From contig JAQUSH010000009.1 in NCBI GenBank assembly GCA_028715225.1, forward strand, positions 1 to 12,920: a stretch of DNA of 12,920 nt, written 5' to 3'. A program made the translations under genes and the position numbers. The notes under the pieces were generated by a model. That model was not told the DNA's origin, did no database searches, and worked only from the letters and a program-made list of their open reading frames with translations. Shown here piece by piece: positions 7,298-12,920 of the stretch. How positions within the stretch are numbered: position 1 is the first letter of the stretch; each line of letters starts with the position of its first letter. This DNA is from Candidatus Aenigmatarchaeota archaeon (GTDB lineage Archaea; Aenigmatarchaeota; Aenigmatarchaeia; Aenigmatarchaeales; Aenigmatarchaeaceae).

Positions 7298-8368
7298 ATG
7301 AATTTTAAGTATCTATTTGCAATCCTTTTCATACTGTTGTTAGTTGCACCTGTTTTTGCAGCAAACAAAGTAGATTTGTATTTCTTTGAAGTTCCAGGAT
7401 GTCCGCACTGTGCGAACCTTAGAGCATGGCTGGCACAAATCGAGCCAAATCACCCAACCCTAAATATTATTGAAATTAATGCAAATGAGAATCAGGATCT
7501 TTTCAGGCAGTTTCTTACAAACTACAGCGTGCCAACAGAGAACTGGGGCCAGGTTCCTAGAGTATTTATCGGAAATTATACATGTCTAGGAGATACGCCT
7601 TGCATAGATGCGCTTGAAGAAAAAATAAATTATTGTGAAAATAATGTATGTGAAATTCCAGTGTCATACCAAAATAATGAAATAAATCCATCTAAACTTA
7701 TAGGTTTGGCTGTTGCTGATTCTGTCAGTCCATGTGAACTAGCTGTCATGACATTATTATTAACTGTCTTATTCCTTAGAGAACCTGATAAAAAATACAA
7801 AGTTCTTTTAGGAGGATTAGCATTCGCTTTAGGAATATATCTGACATATTTTGCATTCGGATTAGCAATAATCTTAGGTTTCAAATCATTTTTAGGATTT
7901 ACGAATTTTGACAAATCATTCTTGCATACGCTTCTAGCGATATTTGCAATAGTTATAGGTCTGATTAATTTCAGAGATTTCTTGAAACCAAATGATCCAA
8001 TGGGCGAAGTTCCTCAGGGATGGAGACCTAAGATGAAAGAATTCATAAAGAAAACAGCAAGCGTACCTGGTGCATTTGTTGTAGGTATAATTGTATCATT
8101 GTTCTTGACTCCTTGTACAATAGGACCATATTTTGTGGCTGGCGGGATATTATCAGGCATATCATGGTCTAGCGCGATTCCTTGGCTGGCACTGTATGAT
8201 GTAGTGTTCATCTTGCCTATGCTGGTATTGACTTTTATCTTATACTTTGGTTTGTCTGGCGTTGAAAAAGCAACAGAATGGAGACAGAGCAAAGCAAGAT
8301 ACCTTCACTTGCTTTCAGCAATAATACTAATCACATTAGGAATAACAATGCTTTTAGGATGGGTTTAA
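7298..8368 (+). CDS. Thioredoxin-CcdA/DsbD-like membrane thiol-disulfide oxidoreductase
   Basis: Predicted carrier of reducing equivalents across the cytoplasmic membrane, 356 aa. Residues 4-21 form a signal or anchor helix ending PVFAA. A thioredoxin/glutaredoxin-like domain on the outer face follows (about 24-120) with the active-site motif CPHC (35-38) and a cis-proline at VPRVF (87). Four more cysteines (96, 102, 113, 118) lie at its end. From about 132 a six-helix CcdA/DsbD transmembrane domain follows, with the two family cysteines in SPCE (146) and TPCT (273). Soluble redox domain plus CcdA core in one chain is a DsbD-like arrangement, here with the thioredoxin domain N-terminal. Likely partners are external disulfide proteins, but none is seen nearby. 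The next gene encodes a small Cys-rich protein. It is monocistronic or followed by read-through, since each downstream gene has its own TATA box. Confidence 0.9.
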   Translation: MNFKYLFAILFILLLVAPVFAANKVDLYFFEVPGCPHCANLRAWLAQIEPNHPTLNIIEINANENQDLFRQFLTNYSVPTENWGQVPRVFIGNYTCLGDTPCIDALEEKINYCENNVCEIPVSYQNNEINPSKLIGLAVADSVSPCELAVMTLLLTVLFLREPDKKYKVLLGGLAFALGIYLTYFAFGLAIILGFKSFLGFTNFDKSFLHTLLAIFAIVIGLINFRDFLKPNDPMGEVPQGWRPKMKEFIKKTASVPGAFVVGIIVSLFLTPCTIGPYFVAGGILSGISWSSAIPWLALYDVVFILPMLVLTFILYFGLSGVEKATEWRQSKARYLHLLSAIILITLGITMLLGWV

Positions 8369-8371
8369 ATT
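8363..8371 (+). promoter_or_regulatory. TATA box of the Cys-rich small gene, overlapping the upstream stop
   Basis: The run GTTTAAATT includes the TAA stop (8366-8368) of the oxidoreductase gene and is centred about 26 nt before the ATG at 8394. The promoter is thus built into the end of the previous gene. Confidence 0.5.
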
Positions 8372-8393
8372 TCTTTAATTCTAATCTAATCTT

Positions 8394-8693
8394 ATGGCAG
8401 ATCATTCTAAAAAGAAAGATGGAATACTTTTAGGTCATTATCATAGATTTTGCATGGATTACAAGGGCGGAAATTGCAGATCTGGAGGAATATGCGAGGG
8501 AATGTGTGCAAATTGGAAAACATTTAATGACGTCATAAGAGAAGAACTTATAACACACATACCAAAGCCTGCCGATTTTTACAATTTGGTAAAGGAGAAG
8601 ACTACAATATATAATCAACCTCCTACAGGAAATTCATTTACAGTAACAATTCCTCAGGTTCAGGAGTGTTTGTCAAATTTCGAAGACAAATAA
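8394..8693 (+). CDS. Uncharacterised 99-aa protein with a four-Cys cluster
   Basis: Family not recognised. The N-terminal third is rich in metal-ligand residues: His15 and His17 (GHYHRFC), then Cys20, Cys28, Cys34 and Cys38 in a C-x7-C-x5-C-x3-C pattern with several Gly between. The rest (about 42-99) is a mixed helical region with no Cys until position 92. There is no signal peptide or membrane helix, so it is probably cytoplasmic. The cluster could hold zinc or an iron-sulfur centre, or form disulfides; the sequence does not decide. A TATA box at the right distance and a clean frame support a real gene. It follows the thiol-oxidoreductase gene, which makes a redox link possible but unproven. 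Confidence 0.72.
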   Translation: MADHSKKKDGILLGHYHRFCMDYKGGNCRSGGICEGMCANWKTFNDVIREELITHIPKPADFYNLVKEKTTIYNQPPTGNSFTVTIPQVQECLSNFEDK

Positions 8694-8694
8694 G

Positions 8695-8704
8695 CTTTTA
8701 TTTA
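8695..8704 (+). promoter_or_regulatory. Probable TATA box of the 66-aa gene
   Basis: CTTTTATTTA is centred about 25 nt before the ATG at 8724 and begins right after the previous stop codon. Confidence 0.45.
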
Positions 8705-8723
8705 CACAAATACAAATATTATT

Positions 8724-8924
8724 ATGACTTGGGATGATTTCGTTAAAAATGTCATGAAAATACGCAGAGAGCATGATCTTTACGACGCTGAAAGAATTCT
8801 TGGAATACACAATTTGCCAATTGGTGGATCTGAAAAACCACCTGAATATCATCCAGTAGCAACAAAAGAAGAGATGGACGAATGGCGCAGAAAAGCTTTT
8901 GGATCATCCTATTCACCTATATGA
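8724..8924 (+). CDS. Uncharacterised 66-aa protein
   Basis: Family not recognised. The N-terminal half is an amphipathic helix (MTWDDFVKNVMKIRREHDLY) followed by DAERILGIHNLP, then a Gly/Pro-rich turn (GGSEKPPEYHP) and a second helix (KEEMDEWRRKAF). There are no cysteines, no signal peptide and no membrane segment. It lies between two genes with similar short spacers, and has a suitably placed TATA-like box and a start with normal spacing. Small size and lack of a known domain keep confidence moderate. Confidence 0.62.
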   Translation: MTWDDFVKNVMKIRREHDLYDAERILGIHNLPIGGSEKPPEYHPVATKEEMDEWRRKAFGSSYSPI

Positions 8925-8927
8925 TAA

Positions 8928-8937
8928 CTTTTTATTC
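8928..8937 (+). promoter_or_regulatory. Probable TATA box of the double winged-helix/minD unit
   Basis: CTTTTTATTC is centred about 26 nt before the ATG at 8959 and would serve the two-gene unit that includes minD. Confidence 0.45.
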
Positions 8938-8958
8938 TTAATTTAACTATAATTAACT

Positions 8959-9345
8959 ATGACAGAAGATGCAGATTCTTATTATTCAACCATTAAAAAC
9001 AGAGTCGAAAAGGAAATAAGAGATCACGGCTCCACTGATATCAGCAAACTTCACAATGAAACCGGAATTGGCATAGTTGCCCTTCTGAATGTTTTAGATA
9101 ATCTTTATGCAAATGGGCAAATCCAAAAAGAAAAAACACCACTTGAAAAAATGGAGAATAGAATGAAAGGAGAAGCTCAGAACAATATATTGAGATATCT
9201 TTCTAAAAAAGGGAAAGCCACAACAGATGAAATATATGAAATATCAGCTAGATATGTTGACAGTCTTTCAATCGCGGAAATATTAACTAAACTCGAAGAC
9301 AGTGAAAAAATAAAACAAGGAAGAAAATATTGGAGAAGATTATAA
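8959..9345 (+). CDS. Double winged-helix protein encoded with MinD
   Basis: A 128-aa protein with two probable winged-helix units. The first (about 7-58) has a helix-turn-helix around DISKLHNETGIGIVALLNVL and ends in a wing NGQIQKEK. The second (about 70-127) has ATTDEIYEISARYVDSLSIAEIL and ends KIKQGRKYWRRL. No exact family is recognised. The TAA stop shares one base with the ATG of minD (TAATG), so the two are translationally coupled and probably act together. A ParB-like, DNA-binding partner for the MinD/ParA ATPase is a reasonable guess from this pairing, but it is an inference; a transcriptional regulator of the unit is equally possible. It has a TATA box at 8928-8937. Confidence 0.78.
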   Translation: MTEDADSYYSTIKNRVEKEIRDHGSTDISKLHNETGIGIVALLNVLDNLYANGQIQKEKTPLEKMENRMKGEAQNNILRYLSKKGKATTDEIYEISARYVDSLSIAEILTKLEDSEKIKQGRKYWRRL

Positions 9346-10106
9346 TGACAAGAGTTCTTACAGTGATATCTGGAAAAGGCGGTGTAGGTAAAACTACCAC
9401 TGTTACCAACTTAGGATTAGCTTTGATGAAACAAGGCAAGAGCGTTATAATTTTAGATGCAAACGTGACCACACCAAACCTATCTTTGCATTTAGGAATA
9501 CCATTCTATCCAGTAACTCTTCATGATGTGCTTAAAGGAAAAGCAGATGCAAGTGAAGCAATCTATGAACATTCTTCAGGATTAAGAATAATACCAGCTT
9601 CATTAAAGACAGATGATTTAGCTGAAACTAGCATAGAAAAATTAAACAAGGTTCTTATGAATCTTTTAGGAAGAGCAGACATAATCATAGTTGATGCAGC
9701 AGCAGGATTAGGAAAAGAGGCATTAGCTGCAGTTAATGTAGCAGACGAATTAGTAATAGTCACAAATCCAGAACTGCCAGCTGTGACTGATGCACTAAAA
9801 ACAGTAAAGGTAGCGGAACAGTTCGGAACTAAAGTACTTGGTGTTGTTGTAAACAGGATGAGAGGTTTGAAGCACGAACTTCCGCTAGATGACATACAGA
9901 GCATGCTAGAAATACCAATTATTTCAGTCATACCAGAAGACATAGCTGTGCCAAGATCAATATCAGAAAAAATACCAGTTGTTCATCACAGACCGACTTC
10001 TAAATCAGCAAGAGAATTCAGAAAATTAGCAGCAACAATTTCTGGAACAGAATTTGTAGAAAAGCAAGGAAGTTTAATTGAAAGATTGTTTGGTTGGATG
10101 ATTTAA
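9345..10106 (+). CDS. MinD/ParA-family P-loop ATPase
   Basis: Membrane- or DNA-associated positioning ATPase of the SIMIBI class, 253 aa. The deviant Walker A KGGVGKTT lies at 11-18, the Walker A' region reads LDANVTTPNLSLHLG (37-51), and switch II/Walker B is IIIVDAAAGLGKEA (113-126). The later motifs VTNPE (139-143) and VVVNR (167-171) fit archaeal MinD. The C-terminal end SLIERLFGWMI looks like an amphipathic membrane-targeting helix of MinD. The ATG at 9345 is chosen because it gives the usual MTRVLTVISGKGG start and has GGAG 9 nt upstream; an ATG at 9330 would add five residues and overlap the upstream gene further. There is no MinC or MinE. Its stop codon overlaps the stop of the convergent YdjM-like gene (10103-10106). 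Archaeal MinD proteins position polar structures, but the cargo here is unknown. Confidence 0.92.
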   Translation: MTRVLTVISGKGGVGKTTTVTNLGLALMKQGKSVIILDANVTTPNLSLHLGIPFYPVTLHDVLKGKADASEAIYEHSSGLRIIPASLKTDDLAETSIEKLNKVLMNLLGRADIIIVDAAAGLGKEALAAVNVADELVIVTNPELPAVTDALKTVKVAEQFGTKVLGVVVNRMRGLKHELPLDDIQSMLEIPIISVIPEDIAVPRSISEKIPVVHHRPTSKSAREFRKLAATISGTEFVEKQGSLIERLFGWMI

Positions 10107-10672
10107 GAATAATTGTAATAACTTTTAGGCTTCTTTTTCATTATGTCTTTTAGTGCTCGTCTGAAGTCTTCATGCTTAGTTTCCATCTTTTCTATAATTT
10201 CATCTAAGAACAGGCAAGGAAGCACTATTAACAAAAAGAACAATGATATTCCTACACCTAAAGATGATATAGCGTATCCTTCAAGTCCTTCACCTTGTAT
10301 ACTTGTCCATGTTATAGGCACGCCGAAATCAATTCCATAGATTGTGCTAGATAGAGGGTAGAATAATGCAACACCACCTGTAAACACATCTAAGAACAAA
10401 TGGCTTGCTAAAAATAATAAAATCAATATAGACAATCCTTTTTGCTGATAGAATTTTCTCTTTATGAAAGTGTACATTACAAATATCAACGGTATCAATA
10501 TCAATAAAAAGATATTGTGTGTCGTGACTCTAGGTATTCCAAAAACATGATCCAAATCTACTAATACAGCCAGTGTAGCAGCTATCAATATATTTCTAAT
10601 TGGATGTTTTATATGAACTCTAGCTGCAAGCGCTGCAATCATTGGAAATACAAAGTGAAATAAACTATCCAT
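10103..10672 (-). CDS. YdjM-like (DUF457) membrane-bound metal-dependent hydrolase
   Basis: Integral membrane protein of 189 aa. It shows the family's metal-site motifs: an early FHFVFP (5-10), DLDH (39-42), TH (51-52) and SHLFLD (90-95). Hydrophobic segments at about 5-20, 27-45, 53-70, 80-97 and 136-156 suggest about four or five membrane helices, followed by a basic cytoplasmic tail. YdjM relatives are often called LexA-regulated, membrane-bound hydrolases, but no substrate is known. It is the last gene of the pheS-pheT unit: its ATG lies 8 nt inside the pheT 3' end, with a weak SD (GAGGGA). This tail-end position suggests co-expression with PheRS without showing shared function. Confidence 0.85.
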   Translation of the reverse strand: MDSLFHFVFPMIAALAARVHIKHPIRNILIAATLAVLVDLDHVFGIPRVTTHNIFLLILIPLIFVMYTFIKRKFYQQKGLSILILLFLASHLFLDVFTGGVALFYPLSSTIYGIDFGVPITWTSIQGEGLEGYAISSLGVGISLFFLLIVLPCLFLDEIIEKMETKHEDFRRALKDIMKKKPKSYYNYS

Positions 10673-12260
10673 ACAATCCCTCTAAGCTGATTTCAAATAT
10701 TATTACTGGTCTTTCCAGTTTCCAGTTCTCCAATACTCTAGTGTGAACTTCCCCAAAATAACCTATTGCCTTCCCTTGTATAAATATCTCACCGCATCTT
10801 GTATCGATAAAGCTAGGATGCTTAAAAGATTTGATATCATATTTCAGACCAATCTCTCTAAGTACAGATTCAACTAAGGATTTGACTTCAGTAAGATTGG
10901 CATTATCATGCGAAACCGCGCCAGCTAGTTTTCTGACAGGTACCGTGTCCAGATCAACTATGTCGCCGACTTCAAATATTTTCTGTGGATACTCGACATG
11001 CATGTTAGCTGCAAGTGATTTCATCAGGCTAGGAGCCAGCCAGGTTCTTAGTGATGAATATTCAGATGAAACAGGATTCAATATCTCAACACATTGACCA
11101 GATGTGCTCATCTTGTCAAAATTATTTTCTTTGTTTGTCAATACAAAATTAAGGAATTCCTGGAAACCTTCGCCTATCATTATCTCTCTGACTTTTCTAG
11201 TCAATATTTCTTTTTTAGATAAAGATCCTATGGTTGCAAGATTAGGCAGAACTGCTTCCATGTTGTTATATCCATAACCGATTGCTACATCTTCAATTAT
11301 GTCAGCATTATTCAATATGTCTGCTCTGTAAACAGGAACGTTGATTATTATTCTTCCTCCTTTGATGCCAACAGTGTAAAGCATCCTGTCCAAGCATCTC
11401 TTAATTCCAGCTTCATCTAATTCAAGACCTAGAATTTTATTAGGTTCTTCCTTTTCAATCATGATTGTTTTTTCTTCCAACTTTGGTATCTTCTCTCTGT
11501 TGATTCTTACCGTCTTCAATGTTCCCATTCTTTCAGCAACATTGCACAACAAAATATTCAGAGCTTGCTCAACTGCTTTCTTGTCTGTTCCTGTTATGTC
11601 TACAAACAGATTCTTAGTATGTTCAGTTACTTTTGTTCTTTCTGAATTTATTATCGGCGGAAAACTTATTGGTCCTTCTTTGTCAAAGAATACCGGATAT
11701 TTGTTTCCAGTAAGCAAGTGAGCATAATCTTTTCCTTTCGGATGTTTTTCTAGAATTTCATTGAGATTCATTGTTCTTGAATCTTGCAGCGGTATGAAAG
11801 ATGTTTCAACTGCATCAGCATCCATGTATTCAACAGGTCCTTTTATTTTATCCAAATCATGAACACCGATAGCAACCTTTGCACGGTTTCGGCCAAGCGT
11901 AGCATGCAGTTTCTCCTGTATCTGCATAAGGCTTTTTACAAGCTGGTCAGACATCTCAACTCCTTCTATGACAGCAGCAAGGAATGCAGGTCTTAGTTGT
12001 GATTCGCCCGATAATGACAATTTAGAATCCTGAAGTTCGTATTTCTTTAACGGTAATCCAAGATAGCCTTTCATCGCTCTAGCTATTCCTTCAACAGAAA
12101 CCATATCTAATCTGTCAGGATTAATCTCGCATATTATATTTTCGCCGCTGATAGTTGCTTCGCATTTAAGTTTGAATAATAAATCTTCTAAATCGTCATC
12201 TGACAAACTCTGTCCAACCAAGTTCAGCAGATCGCTTTTTTCGATTTCAACAACTACCAT
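10665..12260 (-). CDS. pheT: Phenylalanyl-tRNA synthetase beta subunit (archaeal type)
   Basis: Beta subunit of the heterotetrameric PheRS, which charges tRNA-Phe. At 531 aa it is of the shorter archaeal/eukaryal kind, without the long bacterial N-terminal tRNA-binding and C-terminal anticodon-binding regions. Visible signatures are [19 protein letters not shown] (about 45-63), the B3/B4 (editing) region with [16 protein letters not shown] and LFVDITGTD, the B5 region with [22 protein letters not shown], and a catalytic-like core ending in KIFEVGDIV and GYFGEVH. The start ATG at 12260 is one base after the pheS stop, with GGTGA as an SD 6 nt upstream. It overlaps the next gene by 8 nt. Order pheS-pheT is standard. 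Confidence 0.95.
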   Translation of the reverse strand: MVVVEIEKSDLLNLVGQSLSDDDLEDLLFKLKCEATISGENIICEINPDRLDMVSVEGIARAMKGYLGLPLKKYELQDSKLSLSGESQLRPAFLAAVIEGVEMSDQLVKSLMQIQEKLHATLGRNRAKVAIGVHDLDKIKGPVEYMDADAVETSFIPLQDSRTMNLNEILEKHPKGKDYAHLLTGNKYPVFFDKEGPISFPPIINSERTKVTEHTKNLFVDITGTDKKAVEQALNILLCNVAERMGTLKTVRINREKIPKLEEKTIMIEKEEPNKILGLELDEAGIKRCLDRMLYTVGIKGGRIIINVPVYRADILNNADIIEDVAIGYGYNNMEAVLPNLATIGSLSKKEILTRKVREIMIGEGFQEFLNFVLTNKENNFDKMSTSGQCVEILNPVSSEYSSLRTWLAPSLMKSLAANMHVEYPQKIFEVGDIVDLDTVPVRKLAGAVSHDNANLTEVKSLVESVLREIGLKYDIKSFKHPSFIDTRCGEIFIQGKAIGYFGEVHTRVLENWKLERPVIIFEISLEGLYG

Positions 12261-12261
12261 T

Positions 12262-12920
12262 TCATTTCACCACAGGCAATTCTCTCATGAATTTTAAATC
12301 ATCTGAGTATAATTGACGAATATCATTTATTCCAGCTTTGAACATAGCAAGACGTCCTATTCCTAATCCCCAAGCCAGCACTTGGCATTTTTCAATTCCT
12401 AATGGTTTTAGAACTTCAGGCCTGAACATTCCTGCTCCACCCAATTCAACCCATCCGAACTTAGGGAAGAATGCATACATCTCTACGCTTGGTTCAGTGA
12501 ATGGGAAATAACTCGGCTTGAACTTTACTCTTTCAGCACCGACCATCTTTGCAAATTCTTTCAGATAACCTAGAAGATTTTGGAAAGTTAAATTTTCACC
12601 AATAACAATTCCTTCGCACTGATCAAATTCAACTAAATGCTTAGCGTCAACAGTGTCGTAACGATATACCCTGTCTACTGTAAAGTATTTCCCAGGTCTG
12701 TCTCCGTGTTCATAAAGAGTTCGTGCAGACACAGCTGTAGTCTGAGAACGCATCATAAGCTTGATTGCCTCTTCAGGTTTCCAGTCTCCTCCCCATCCAG
12801 TGCTTCCAGTTACCCAACCTCCTTCGTGGGTAGCCTTCACTTTTGATAAAAGATTCTCGTCAGGAAGAATTCCTTTTGTAGGACTTTTCAAAACAAGCAC
12901 ATCATGAACTCCACGAGCAG
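12262..12920 (-). CDS. pheS: Phenylalanyl-tRNA synthetase alpha subunit (archaeal type), 5' end cut by window
   Basis: Catalytic alpha subunit of PheRS; only the C-terminal 219 or so residues are inside the window. The frame stays open to base 12920, where it reads ARGVHDVLVLKSP, matching the archaeal ARDMHDTFYL region, so the GTG at 12900 is not the true start. Seen motifs: WVTGSTGWGGDW, a motif 2 region with YFTVDRVYRYDTVDAKHLVEFDQCEG, SYFPFTEPSVE, ELGGAGMFRPEVL and motif 3 LAWGLGIGRLAM. In motif 3, Gly stands where many PheS have Glu before the ATP-binding Arg. It is followed one base later by pheT, on the same operon. Confidence 0.93.
   Translation of the reverse strand, partial: ARGVHDVLVLKSPTKGILPDENLLSKVKATHEGGWVTGSTGWGGDWKPEEAIKLMMRSQTTAVSARTLYEHGDRPGKYFTVDRVYRYDTVDAKHLVEFDQCEGIVIGENLTFQNLLGYLKEFAKMVGAERVKFKPSYFPFTEPSVEMYAFFPKFGWVELGGAGMFRPEVLKPLGIEKCQVLAWGLGIGRLAMFKAGINDIRQLYSDDLKFMRELPVVK

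Noticed and set aside
7630..8618. Minus-strand frames opposite the Trx-CcdA and Cys-rich genes (7630-7914, 8014-8292, 8430-8618)
   Set aside because: They are antisense to genes with clear motifs or promoters, and their translations look random.
9563..9943. Minus-strand 126-aa frame opposite minD
   Set aside because: It is Ser/Ala-rich shadow translation of the conserved MinD gene.
10831..11996. Plus-strand frames opposite pheT
   Set aside because: They lie inside the conserved pheT coding sequence and show no motif or promoter.
12262..12900. pheS as a complete 212-aa gene starting at GTG 12900
   Set aside because: The frame remains open and homologous to PheS upstream to the window edge, so the gene is truncated by the window and not short.
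1..12920. CRISPR array, insertion sequence or rRNA
   Set aside because: No regularly spaced repeats, terminal inverted repeats, transposase motifs or rRNA core sequences were seen on reading both strands.

Overview
The window looks like part of the genome of a small-genome, AT-rich archaeon, probably of the DPANN type (inference). Evidence for Archaea: an archaeal FtsZ1-type ftsZ, archaeal-type pheS and pheT (PheT is only 531 aa), a SlyD-like FKBP with an archaeal C-terminal extension, TrmB-like and other winged-helix proteins, an archaeal MinD, and a TATA-like box about 25-27 nt upstream of many start codons. That spacing implies mostly leaderless mRNAs. Genes are tightly packed, with overlapping or nearly touching ends and almost no spare DNA. 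No mobile element, CRISPR array or long non-coding stretch was seen.

Layout. 1-1297: ftsZ on the minus strand, with a real Shine-Dalgarno and a short leader. 1298-2005: FKBP-type prolyl isomerase (minus). 2006-2056: a symmetric divergent promoter. 2057-3471: three plus-strand genes, each with its own promoter: a small winged-helix protein, a TrmB-like regulator with a phospholipase-D-like domain, and an unrecognised 99-aa protein. 3461-7131: a minus-strand operon of an HD-domain hydrolase and leuS, coupled by a 4-nt overlap. 7180-7258: tRNA-Arg(UCU). 7298-10106: plus-strand genes for a thioredoxin-CcdA/DsbD-like membrane oxidoreductase, two small unknown proteins (one Cys-rich), and a coupled double-winged-helix/MinD pair. 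10103-12920: a minus-strand operon of pheS (5' end outside the window), pheT and a YdjM-like membrane hydrolase.

The most striking item is leuS. It encodes a bacterial-type leucyl-tRNA synthetase in an archaeal setting. A complete RBBP9/YdeN-type alpha/beta-hydrolase domain of about 178 residues lies inside its CP1 editing domain, just after the conserved HDQRD editing-site motif. The inserted domain keeps a full Ser-Asp-His triad, and its DNA is clearly more AT-rich than the surrounding leuS sequence (hand count about 29% versus 39% G+C). The synthetase keeps all its own motifs, so this looks like a functional domain-in-domain fusion rather than a broken gene.

The other genes are mostly informational or housekeeping: division (ftsZ), translation (leuS, pheST, tRNA-Arg), protein folding and disulfide chemistry (FKBP, Trx-CcdA) and positioning or partition (MinD). 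The small unknown proteins at 2057, 3172, 8394, 8724 and 8959 are the lineage-specific part.
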